A DNA stretch of 57,846 nt from positions 170,919-228,764 of the forward strand of contig NZ_JAIQDB010000003.1 in NCBI RefSeq assembly GCF_020037475.1, read 5' to 3'. Positions 51,749-57,846 of this stretch are shown one piece after another (the first letter of the stretch is position 1; each line of letters begins with the position of its first letter). The translations under genes were made by a program, and so were the position numbers. This DNA is from Sutcliffiella deserti (GTDB lineage: Bacteria > Bacillota > Bacilli > Bacillales > Bacillaceae_I). The notes below the pieces were generated by a model. It was not told the DNA's origin and did no database searches. It was given only the letters and a program-made list of their open reading frames with translations.

Positions 51749-51967
51749 ATGTTTGTTGTTCAATACTTTGAAAACAGAAAGCTGCTTTTAAATCAGCTGC
51801 GAAACACCCTGCCAGCTGAGGGAGAGGAATTAACCATCAAGGGCCGTAAAGGGAAAGTTGTAAGAGTCCTAAATGTGGATGAAAGGAATGTGCATGTGGA
51901 GTTTGTTACAGAGAAGGTCATTAAGACCAAACTCACCGTGGATCATTCAAAAAAGAAGAAAAGATAA
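51749..51967 (+). CDS. Small basic beta-rich protein
   Basis: 72 aa; AAAAGGTGAG before the ATG. Alternating strands FVVQYFENRKLLLNQLR, EELTIKGRKGKVVRVLNVDE, NVHVEFVTEKV, and a lysine-rich end (VDHSKKKKR). The G-K-V-V-R-V ... N-V-H-V-E-F pattern is KOW/SH3-like, as in RNA-binding or DUF2187-type peptides. No homologue assigned. Cytoplasmic, possibly nucleic-acid binding by charge. Confidence 0.65.
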   Translation: MFVVQYFENRKLLLNQLRNTLPAEGEELTIKGRKGKVVRVLNVDERNVHVEFVTEKVIKTKLTVDHSKKKKR

Positions 51968-52015
51968 GCATTAGTCGTCAAAAATCTCTAAAAGTTATAC
52001 GGAAAATAAATAAAG

Positions 52016-52055
52016 TGCCTGCACCCTTCCGCTTTATGCAGGAAGGGACAGGCAT
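52016..52055. terminator. Terminator between the KOW-like and DUF4385 genes
   Basis: GTGCCTGCACCCTTCC ... GGAAGGGACAGGCAT, a long stem with minus-strand TTTATTT after it; serves convergent genes. Confidence 0.75.
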
Positions 52056-52063
52056 CATAACAT

Positions 52064-52510
52064 TTACCCATATTTCTTCTGGTGTTCTTTTTTCCTCTTA
52101 AGATACTCTTTATCCTCTCGCGCAAGCTTCCATTTTTCCATAAAGATAGAAGCAGACTCTGCTTTCTCCGGGTCGTTCTGCCTTTCTTTTACCTTGCCAT
52201 CCTCATCATATTTCTTTCCACCTTTGTAATTTGTGTAGCGTCGGGCTCGTGTATATCCCATCTGCAGAAATTTTCTTGCCATGTCCATTCCGACAAAATC
52301 TTCCTTCTCTTGATAATCGAGAAACATTTGATAGATTTTATCCGATGACTCTTTGGCAATGTCCGGAGTCTTAAACCTCCAATGCTGCAGGATTTCACTC
52401 TTATAAGGCTCCACCAGCAACACACCCTGCTCTCCCCTGCCAACCCTGTATAGTTCAGGATTCTTACGAAAATCAATGTGTTCAAAATCCAAATCATAGT
52501 CAAAAGCCAT
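52064..52510 (-). CDS. DUF4385 family protein
   Basis: 148 aa from the ATG after GGGTG (a GTG three codons upstream lies within that site). Landmarks: DYDLDFEHIDFRKNPELYRV, GRGEQGVLLVEPYKSEILQH, FLDYQEKEDFVGMDMARKFL, MGYTRARRYTNYKGGKKY, then a highly charged KAESASIFMEKWKLAREDK. The family occurs in bacteria and phages without known role. Soluble. Confidence 0.82.
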   Translation of the reverse strand: MAFDYDLDFEHIDFRKNPELYRVGRGEQGVLLVEPYKSEILQHWRFKTPDIAKESSDKIYQMFLDYQEKEDFVGMDMARKFLQMGYTRARRYTNYKGGKKYDEDGKVKERQNDPEKAESASIFMEKWKLAREDKEYLKRKKEHQKKYG

Positions 52511-52656
52511 GGCTGTCACCCTTTTTATTAGAGGTTTACCCTTGGTAGCTTTTTTGTATGCAGAGAAAAAGACGGAGCATTTTTTATACTCCTAAAAAAT
52601 TGGATTATAGTTTGCCTTAATTATAGCTCTGGTTTTATATTTTACACTGTATTAGT

Positions 52657-53097
52657 TCACTTAAAAGACCTCTCATAGAAATCTCTTGTGTTCTGATGGG
52701 CAAGCATTTCTGCTACTTGTTTTTTTACTACAAATCTTATTTCACTAATCTCGTCATCCTGTGGAGCCAATTCTTTTCTGTCGCCTGTATACTCTACCAT
52801 AAACATCGTTGTTTCCTGCTTTTCAAACCCAGTTTTCTCTGTAAAACCTCGAGGAAAGGAGAAACTGATTTTCTCTGAGAACTGCTTGATAATCGAGAAC
52901 TGGACGGAGCCTGTCTCTTCAAGTAGTTCTCTTAGGATTGCGACCTCCAAACTTTTATCCTCCTCTTCCACTCCGCCTTTAGGAAAGTCCCATTCACTGA
53001 TTGCCGGGCCATCCTCTAACGATCGGATCTTCACCTTATGTACCAATAATATATTCTGCCCCTGTGTGACGACTGCTCCTACCGCTTTTCTAATCAT
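52657..53097 (-). CDS. NUDIX hydrolase
   Basis: 146 aa. Nudix box WDFPKGGVEEEDKSLEVAI followed by LRELLEETG, which keeps the REx2EE metal core although the usual central glycine is D/K. It would hydrolyse a nucleoside diphosphate-linked compound. The ATG overlaps the stop of the phosphatase gene (ATGA), so the two are coupled. Confidence 0.9.
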   Translation of the reverse strand: MIRKAVGAVVTQGQNILLVHKVKIRSLEDGPAISEWDFPKGGVEEEDKSLEVAILRELLEETGSVQFSIIKQFSEKISFSFPRGFTEKTGFEKQETTMFMVEYTGDRKELAPQDDEISEIRFVVKKQVAEMLAHQNTRDFYERSFK

Positions 53098-53717
53098 GAT
53101 TCTGCCTCGATATCCCGGTGTGAGATATCCCCTTCAAGCTTTATATAATACTCACCCTCGTCTATTTCAATGATGGTAAGGCAGGTGTCATGAATAAAAG
53201 GGGGAGCCCAGAATTCTTCGAGCGATCTTTTTTTCACGTGTAACAATAGCGCTTTGATGAAGATGGTATGGGTCACAATAAGTACATTTCCACTTTTGCT
53301 TTCTGCTTTTACCCGCTTAAGAAAGGCAATTGCCCTTTCCCCAACCTGATCAAAGCTTTCCCCTGACCTTGGCGAGTACAGGTGAGGCATGTTCCAAAAG
53401 GCGTAGTATGCCCCTGGAAACTGCTGCTGTAGTACGGCATGAGTCTGCCCCTCCCAATCACCCATATTGATTTCCTTGAGATTTTCATCCTGTAATATCG
53501 GATAGTCCCTCTCTCCAGTAATCAGTTTAGCTGTTGTCATCGTCCGTTCACTTGGACTGGAATAGACTCTTTGAAACTCGGTATTTCTCAATCTAACACC
53601 AAGCAGCTGAGCATTAATCTTCCCTTGTTCGGTCAACTCAGAATCCTTCCAGCCCTGCAGTTTCTTCTCCCTATTCCATACTGTTTCCCCGTGTCTGGTT
53701 ATATAAAGTGAAAGCAA
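53094..53717 (-). CDS. Histidine phosphatase family protein (phosphoglycerate-mutase like)
   Basis: 207 aa from TTG after GGGAGAGATGAACG. Catalytic RHGETVWN at residues 8-15, SPSERTMTTA (second arginine), acid near NLKEINMGDWEG, second His in IVTHTIFIKAL. Broad-specificity cytoplasmic phosphatase of the RHG branch. Cotranscribed with the NUDIX gene, a pairing that suggests house-cleaning of phosphorylated metabolites. Confidence 0.9.
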   Translation of the reverse strand: MLSLYITRHGETVWNREKKLQGWKDSELTEQGKINAQLLGVRLRNTEFQRVYSSPSERTMTTAKLITGERDYPILQDENLKEINMGDWEGQTHAVLQQQFPGAYYAFWNMPHLYSPRSGESFDQVGERAIAFLKRVKAESKSGNVLIVTHTIFIKALLLHVKKRSLEEFWAPPFIHDTCLTIIEIDEGEYYIKLEGDISHRDIEAES

Positions 53718-53872
53718 CGTTCATCTCTCCCCTAATGTAATCTTCATGACATATTTTACCTGTATCTACTGGCATATTAAAACACTTATCTCAGGAAACA
53801 CCTTCTACATTGATTACAGTCACCCTGCCATATATTATAAAAGTAATAGTTTTTTTCACGAGAGGAGAACCA

Positions 53873-54733
53873 ATGACTACTAGATCTATGATAGACACGA
53901 TGCGAGCTCGCAAGTCCGTTCGAACTTTTGAAACTGAAAAATTAACAGTATCTGATATTGAAAAAATCACTTCTTTTATAAAAGATGAACAAAATTTAAT
54001 CGGCCCCTTTGGCAACAGAGGTCAGATTGAATTCGTTCAAGTGAAGAAAAACGTGACAGATAAAGGATTTAAAATTGGGACGTACGGATTCATTAAGAAT
54101 CCACAGGCGTACTTGGTGGGAAGGTCAGCGAATGAGAAGTATGCGCTTGTGGAGTATGCGTACATTTTTCATCGTGCCACATTGTTTGCCGCACAATTGG
54201 GGATTGGAACGTGCTGGATGGGCGGAACCTTCACCCGAAATTCGTTCGAGAAGGAGATTAGGCTGGGGGAGAATGAGTTCATTCCTTGTGTGACGCCGCT
54301 CGGTTACTTGAAGGAAAAGCAGCGTGTGTTTGATAAGGCACTGCGCTATGCTGTCAAAGCGGACAATAAAAAGTCATGGGAAAAGCTTTTCTATGATGGA
54401 ACGTTTGAAACACCAATGGCAAAGGAAAACGCCGGTCCATTGGAGGTGCCGATGGAAATGGTAAGATTGGGACCTTCTGCTTCCAATAAGCAGCCATGGC
54501 GCCTTGTTCTATCAGAGAACCGTCAAACCTGCCATTTCTTCATTGAGCATACACCAAAGTACAGCTCCTCCTTCGGCTACCTTATGCAGCTTTTGGATAT
54601 GGGAATTGCGATGTGCCAGTTTGAGTTGGCCTGTCAGGAGCTACAGATTGAAGGGGAATGGGAAATAGAGGAACCGGAGCTCAAGCGATTGAGTGAGAAT
54701 ACGGAGTATGTTGTGAGCTGGAGAGTGGATTGA
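53873..54733 (+). CDS. Nitroreductase-family protein
   Basis: 286 aa from the ATG after AGAGGAG (53810 is an earlier in-frame start with no site). FMN-binding landmarks: RARKSVRTFETEKLT, GIGTCWMGGTFTRNSFEKE, LGPSASNKQPWRLVLSE. The split layout with conserved RKSVR at the start and SNKQPWR in the second half is typical of the larger TM1586-type nitroreductases. Reduces nitro or quinone compounds; natural substrate unknown. Confidence 0.85.
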   Translation: MTTRSMIDTMRARKSVRTFETEKLTVSDIEKITSFIKDEQNLIGPFGNRGQIEFVQVKKNVTDKGFKIGTYGFIKNPQAYLVGRSANEKYALVEYAYIFHRATLFAAQLGIGTCWMGGTFTRNSFEKEIRLGENEFIPCVTPLGYLKEKQRVFDKALRYAVKADNKKSWEKLFYDGTFETPMAKENAGPLEVPMEMVRLGPSASNKQPWRLVLSENRQTCHFFIEHTPKYSSSFGYLMQLLDMGIAMCQFELACQELQIEGEWEIEEPELKRLSENTEYVVSWRVD

Positions 54734-54823
54734 GTTTTTTCAGGATGGGATGTAGGTGGGGGAGGCTGAATAGAATTATCGGTTTGGGCTGAAGACCATT
54801 GCTTTATTAAGGAATTTTAGCAT

Positions 54824-54866
54824 AAAAAAAGCCACAATTTCTCCATTTTAAAGAAGAAATTGTAGC
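54824..54866 (-). terminator. Terminator of the sbtA operon
   Basis: Minus strand ACAATTTCT ... AGAAATTGT then GGCTTTTTTT, just past the carbonic-anhydrase-like stop. Confidence 0.75.
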
Positions 54867-54878
54867 GTGTTGGTTCAA

Positions 54879-55355
54879 CTAAACCGTCTTAAACTCCCCT
54901 GAATCCACATCAACTATATAACCGTAAACTGGCAAAGAATCAGGGAGAATCGGGTTGCTTTTTAACAGTTTGATACTGCTTTGGACTGCTTCTTTTGCAT
55001 CAGCTGGTCCTGCAAGCCATGCAAGGAAATCTGGTTTGACCGCTTCAATATAGTTGATGGTATGAATGGTTTTGACGGTGATGCCTGAATCCTGAAGCTT
55101 GGAATATAGCTCTTTTTTCTTCGATTCATGGCTGCCAGTTTCGACTTCTCCAATGATAAAGACATCTTCTATATTTTCGTTATACACAGCCAGAATCACA
55201 TTTCGCACCAGGCATCCGTAAGGCTGGGAAATGAAGGGCCCAACGCTATTGATAATAATCAGGTCCTCTTCCCTTTTATTTGTGATAATAGGAAATAAAG
55301 GCTGGAGCTTTTGATTCAACCCCGTTATAACCAAACTTTTTTTGTTTTCAAACAT
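54879..55355 (-). CDS. Beta-carbonic-anhydrase-like protein without zinc ligands
   Basis: 158 aa. The beta-CA skeleton is plain: LVITGLNQKLQPLFP (normally C-M-D-x-R-L), IIINSVGPFISQPYGCLVRN (normally KNAG...R), IEDVFIIGEVETGSHESK (normally V-x-x-H-x-x-C-G-M), and the tail LPVYGYIVDVDSGEFKTV. All three zinc positions are changed (C to G, H to E, C to T), as is the Asp-Arg dyad (to N and K). It cannot be a normal carbonic anhydrase; a ligand-sensing or regulatory role for the neighbouring SbtA transporter is plausible. AGGAGGG before the ATG; 12 bases after sbtA. Confidence 0.82.
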   Translation of the reverse strand: MFENKKSLVITGLNQKLQPLFPIITNKREEDLIIINSVGPFISQPYGCLVRNVILAVYNENIEDVFIIGEVETGSHESKKKELYSKLQDSGITVKTIHTINYIEAVKPDFLAWLAGPADAKEAVQSSIKLLKSNPILPDSLPVYGYIVDVDSGEFKTV

Positions 55356-55367
55356 CGTAAAACCCTC

Positions 55368-56372
55368 CTAATGGATCCATAATGATAGTTGATAATATAT
55401 TGGTATACCTATAATAAGATTAAGCGGAAAGGTAACTCCTAGGGAAAGTCCCAGGTAAATGGATGGATTTGCATCTGGTACCGATGTTTTCAAAGCGGCT
55501 GGTGCGGCTATATAGGAGGCGCTTCCTGCCAGCACTCCCATTAATGCTGTCCCACCGACTGATAACCCTGCTGCATATCCGATAAGAACCCCTAAGCTTC
55601 CAAAAAAGAGCGGTGATAGCAGCCCGAACATCAAGAGCTTAATACCATGCTTTCTGACTTCCGGCAGTCGCTGCCCTGCAATAATTCCCATATTTAATAA
55701 AAATAAGATAAGGACACTTCCATATAGGTCGATAAACAATGGTTTGATCACAGGTATTGCACTCTCCCCAAGAGCCAGGCCTATTAGCAGACTCCCAAGG
55801 AGAAGGACGATACTTTTTCCGAATAGGCTTTCCCTAATTATTTCCTTGTTCATAAATCCGGAAGACGACGGTAGTATTCCCAGAGTTCCAGAAGTTGAAG
55901 GTATTCGATTTTCGCTTTCCAATACTTTCAATAACCACAAGGAAACTAGGATCGCCGGGCTCTCCATCAGGACAACCAATGCATTCATAAACCCCTCATA
56001 CGCGACACCATTTCCTTCAAGAAATGATATGGCCGCTCCATATGTGACGATACTAACAGAACCATAGGTGGCTGCGAGTCCAATCGAGTTTTTCAAATCC
56101 ATTTTGATAAAACGTAACATAAAAAGTGTAAGAAAAGGAATGATTGTGCCTAAAAACAGTGCCCCCATAATTGGAACAAAAACGGTCTCCATGGAATAAT
56201 GTGAAAGCTCAATCCCCCCTTTTATACCAATAGCAATTAATAGATAAATGCTTAATGCTTCACCGAGTGCACTCGGAAACTTCAGATCTGATTTAAAAAT
56301 CGCAGCGATAATGCCAAGTACAAAAAACAACACAACCGGCGATAATAGATTTTGCAAAATGATTTCTGACAA
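55368..56372 (-). CDS. sbtA: SbtA-family sodium-dependent bicarbonate transporter
   Basis: 334 aa from TTG seven bases after AAAGGAGG. About ten membrane segments with the SbtA (PF05982) hallmarks LSPVVLFFVLGIIAAIFKSD, LAATYGSVSIVTYGAAISFL, GFMNALVVLMESPAILVSLW and SASYIAAPAALKTSVPDANP. In cyanobacteria SbtA imports bicarbonate with sodium and is controlled by the PII-like SbtB. Here no SbtB is present; a beta-CA-like protein takes its place. A long terminator-like hairpin lies just ahead of the ribosome site. Confidence 0.9.
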   Translation of the reverse strand: MSEIILQNLLSPVVLFFVLGIIAAIFKSDLKFPSALGEALSIYLLIAIGIKGGIELSHYSMETVFVPIMGALFLGTIIPFLTLFMLRFIKMDLKNSIGLAATYGSVSIVTYGAAISFLEGNGVAYEGFMNALVVLMESPAILVSLWLLKVLESENRIPSTSGTLGILPSSSGFMNKEIIRESLFGKSIVLLLGSLLIGLALGESAIPVIKPLFIDLYGSVLILFLLNMGIIAGQRLPEVRKHGIKLLMFGLLSPLFFGSLGVLIGYAAGLSVGGTALMGVLAGSASYIAAPAALKTSVPDANPSIYLGLSLGVTFPLNLIIGIPIYYQLSLWIH

Positions 56373-56393
56373 GATTATGCCTCCTTTCTCCAA

Positions 56394-56455
56394 CAAAAAA
56401 ACCGACAATTTCAGTAAAAGGAGAAACGTATCCCCTTTCCGAAACTGCCGGTTTA
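56394..56455 (-). terminator. Attenuator-like hairpin directly upstream of sbtA
   Basis: AAACCGGCAGTTTCGGAAAGG pairs imperfectly with CCTTTTACTGAAATTGTCGG, then TTTTTTTG. The stem ends about 14 bases before the sbtA ribosome site and lies after the DUF2294 stop, so it would uncouple sbtA from the upstream gene unless read through. Confidence 0.7.
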
Positions 56456-56490
56456 CCTTTAACTAACATCTGTTTATTAAAGATCTCCCA

Positions 56491-56853
56491 TTATATATTT
56501 TTTTCGTAGTCGCTCTCCAGCTTGAATACCATCACTCTTTCTCCCGTACGAGTGCTTATATCCGTATGAAAGCTTACGACCTTTTCCCCGGTTATGGAAA
56601 AAAGGATTTCCTTCAGCTGTTCTGCTCCGGATTCCACTAGGACAGAGCGATTCTTTTTTATAGAAAGCATTCCTTCGTTTGTTTCACACACACTATACTC
56701 TGCAGGTGTCAAAACCCCGCGTAAATTCACAATCACCATATCCCGCAATATATCCGCCTTTACAGAAACCGATCCGCGCCCAAGGTAGTCCCTTTCCCAC
56801 TGGGTGATGGCTTTACTAATCTCCGCTTCCACGGCTCCTTTGGATTTTTTCAT
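56491..56853 (-). CDS. DUF2294 family protein
   Basis: 120 aa; GGAGG ten bases before the ATG. Typical opening GAVEAEISKAITQWERDYLG, then GSVSVKADILRDMVIVNLRG, VLTPAEYSVCE, VVSFHTDISTRTGERVMVFKLE. DUF2294 genes are often found next to transporter or bicarbonate genes in Bacillales. Soluble, of unknown activity; a regulatory or coupling role for SbtA is an inference from position. Confidence 0.82.
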   Translation of the reverse strand: MKKSKGAVEAEISKAITQWERDYLGRGSVSVKADILRDMVIVNLRGVLTPAEYSVCETNEGMLSIKKNRSVLVESGAEQLKEILFSITGEKVVSFHTDISTRTGERVMVFKLESDYEKNI

Positions 56854-56876
56854 CTTTTCATAACCTCCTTCTCTAT

Positions 56877-56933
56877 AAAAAAAATCGGCCTATTCCTTAT
56901 ACTGGTCCCCCAGCACAAGAAATACACCGATTT
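56877..56933 (-). terminator. Attenuator-like hairpin directly upstream of DUF2294
   Basis: AAATCGG ... TATTTCTT ... CTGG-loop-CCAG ... AAGGAATA ... CCGATTT followed by eight Ts, eight bases before GGAGG. The same architecture (CGG-closed long stem, T-run, then the next ribosome site) precedes sbtA, so the operon has two such elements in series. Confidence 0.7.
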
Positions 56934-57051
56934 ATCCCAGCTCCGCCTTTTTTATCTTTCCAAGTCTTCTTCATGCAGCCAAATCACTTTAACAGCATGC
57001 TTAAGGTTGGGATTGTAAAAAAGGGAAGCAATATCTCTCGGTTATTAAATT

Positions 57052-57087
57052 TAAGCTAAGGATAGCTTACATTTTGCGAGGTGTCAA
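57052..57087 (-). promoter_or_regulatory. Promoter with overlapping palindrome for the sbtA operon
   Basis: -35 TTGACA (57082-57087), 17-base spacer, -10 TATCCT (57059-57064). The palindrome TAAGCTA-TCCT-TAGCTTA (57052-57069) covers the -10 region, an ideal position for a repressor. Which regulator binds is unknown. Confidence 0.7.
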
Positions 57088-57172
57088 TGGTTTTTTGATT
57101 GGGTTTTCGCTATCTATTGTGGCAGATGGGTTTTTAGACGACTTTCCAAAAGTGATGGGTGTGGTATGGCTT

Positions 57173-57846
57173 TTCATGTACTTACTTTGCTCGGGAATGT
57201 ACATCTTCCGCTGTCTTCTCCTCTTTTCATGTACTTACTTTGCTCGGGCATGTACATCATCCGGCCACGTCTCCCCTTTTCATGTACTGACTTTGCTCGG
57301 GAATGTACATCATCCGCTGAGTTCTCCTCTTTTCATGTACTTACTTTGCTCGGGCATGTACATCATCCGGCCACGTCTCCCCTTTTCATGTACTGACTTT
57401 GCTCGGGAATGTACATCATCCGGCCCCGTCTCCCCTTTTCATGTACTTACTTTGCTCGGGAATGTACATCATCCAGCCACGTCTCTCCTTTTCATGTACT
57501 TACTTTGCTCGGGAAAGTACATCATCCAGCCACGTCTCTCCTTATCATGTACTTACTTTGCTCGGGAATGTACATCATCTGGCCACGTCTCCCCTTTTCA
57601 TGTACTTACTTCGCTCTGGAATGTACATCATCCGCTGACTTCTCCTCTTTTCATGGACTTACTTTGCTCGGGAATGTACATCATCTGGCCACGTCTCCCC
57701 TTTTCATGTACTTACTTCGCTCTGGAATGTACATCATCCGCTGACTTCTCCTCTTTTCATGGACTTTCTTTGCTCGGGAATGTACATCATCTGGCCACGT
57801 CTCCCCTTTTCATGTACTTTCTTCGCTCTGGAATGTACATCATCCG
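57173..57846 (+). repeat. 53-bp tandem repeat array (12.7 units, runs off the window)
   Basis: Units begin every 53 bases from 57173. Each has TTCATGTAC, 17 bases containing (T/C)TTTGCTCGGG or CTTCGCTCTGG, GTACATCATC, then a 16-base segment of two main types (CCGCTGACTTCTCCTC or CTGGCCACGTCTCCCC). The ATGTAC ... GTACAT arms could form a hairpin. Towards the end the two types alternate (A-B-A-B-A), giving a 106-base higher-order period. No gene is read through it; long open frames across it are artefacts of the period. Confidence 0.9.

Noticed and set aside
57166..57744. Open reading frames running through the 53-bp array
   Set aside because: The 53-base period is not a multiple of three and the unit lacks plus-strand stops, so open frames arise automatically; no ribosome site or protein-like composition.
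57173..57846. CRISPR-like pattern (conserved 37-base part with 16-base variable part)
   Set aside because: The variable segments fall into two recurring types rather than unique spacers, the spacing is too short, no cas genes are present, and the unit behaves as a plain 53-base tandem repeat with related copies elsewhere.

Overview
The window looks like chromosome from a low-GC, Gram-positive, spore-forming Bacillaceae bacterium (Bacillus or a close relative). The evidence is strong AGGAGG-type ribosome sites, frequent TTG and GTG starts, sigma-A and sigma-B type promoters, ECF sigma/anti-sigma pairs, three DUF3231 proteins and Bacillus-type families throughout. It is mostly ordinary accessory chromosome: short operons, many on the minus strand, separated by intrinsic terminators. 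No tRNA, rRNA, CRISPR array or intact transposon was seen. The genus is an inference.

Layout. 0-6 kb: tubby-like protein, RsgA GTPase with a structured leader, Bmr/NorA-type MFS pump, a decayed gene, and an ABC-F ribosome-protection ATPase with a leader peptide and attenuator. 6-16 kb: small membrane proteins and lipoproteins, decayed genes and REP-like repeats, two DUF3231 proteins, and a peroxiredoxin whose peroxidatic cysteine codon is UGA. 16-24 kb: a YtrA-like GntR/ABC operon with its promoter and operator, then DinB, Mpo1-like, phosphotransferase and methyltransferase genes. 24-36 kb: aspartase, methionine ABC importer, chemoreceptor, thioredoxin-like protein, third DUF3231 protein, S9 peptidase and a ZIP-like transporter. 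36-47 kb: two ECF sigma/anti-sigma pairs and one protein that fuses a sigma-like N-terminus to an anti-sigma-like C-terminus, with acetyltransferases, a methyltransferase and two VOC genes, one carrying an amber stop. 47-54 kb: YqcI/YcgG protein, a group II intron 3' remnant, AraC regulator, a 21-bp repeat field, a sigma-B-type general stress protein, NUDIX, phosphatase and nitroreductase. 54-57.8 kb: an SbtA-type bicarbonate transporter operon with DUF2294 and a carbonic-anhydrase-like protein lacking its zinc ligands, followed by a 53-bp tandem array that runs off the end.

The strongest discovery candidate is the peroxiredoxin at 14340-14933. One in-frame UGA exactly replaces the catalytic cysteine codon, and an E. 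coli-fdhF-like SECIS hairpin with a GGUC loop lies at nearly the same distance downstream. This points to a selenocysteine peroxiredoxin. No selenocysteine machinery (selA, selB, selC, selD) is in the window, so it must be encoded elsewhere.

Other candidates: (i) a 53-bp periodic repeat family with fixed internal geometry at three sites up to 32 kb apart; (ii) a leader-peptide attenuator upstream of rsgA; (iii) two long terminator-like hairpins directly ahead of DUF2294 and sbtA, under a promoter whose -10 box lies inside a palindrome; (iv) the zinc-ligand-free carbonic anhydrase homologue next to SbtA; (v) the sigma/anti-sigma fusion.
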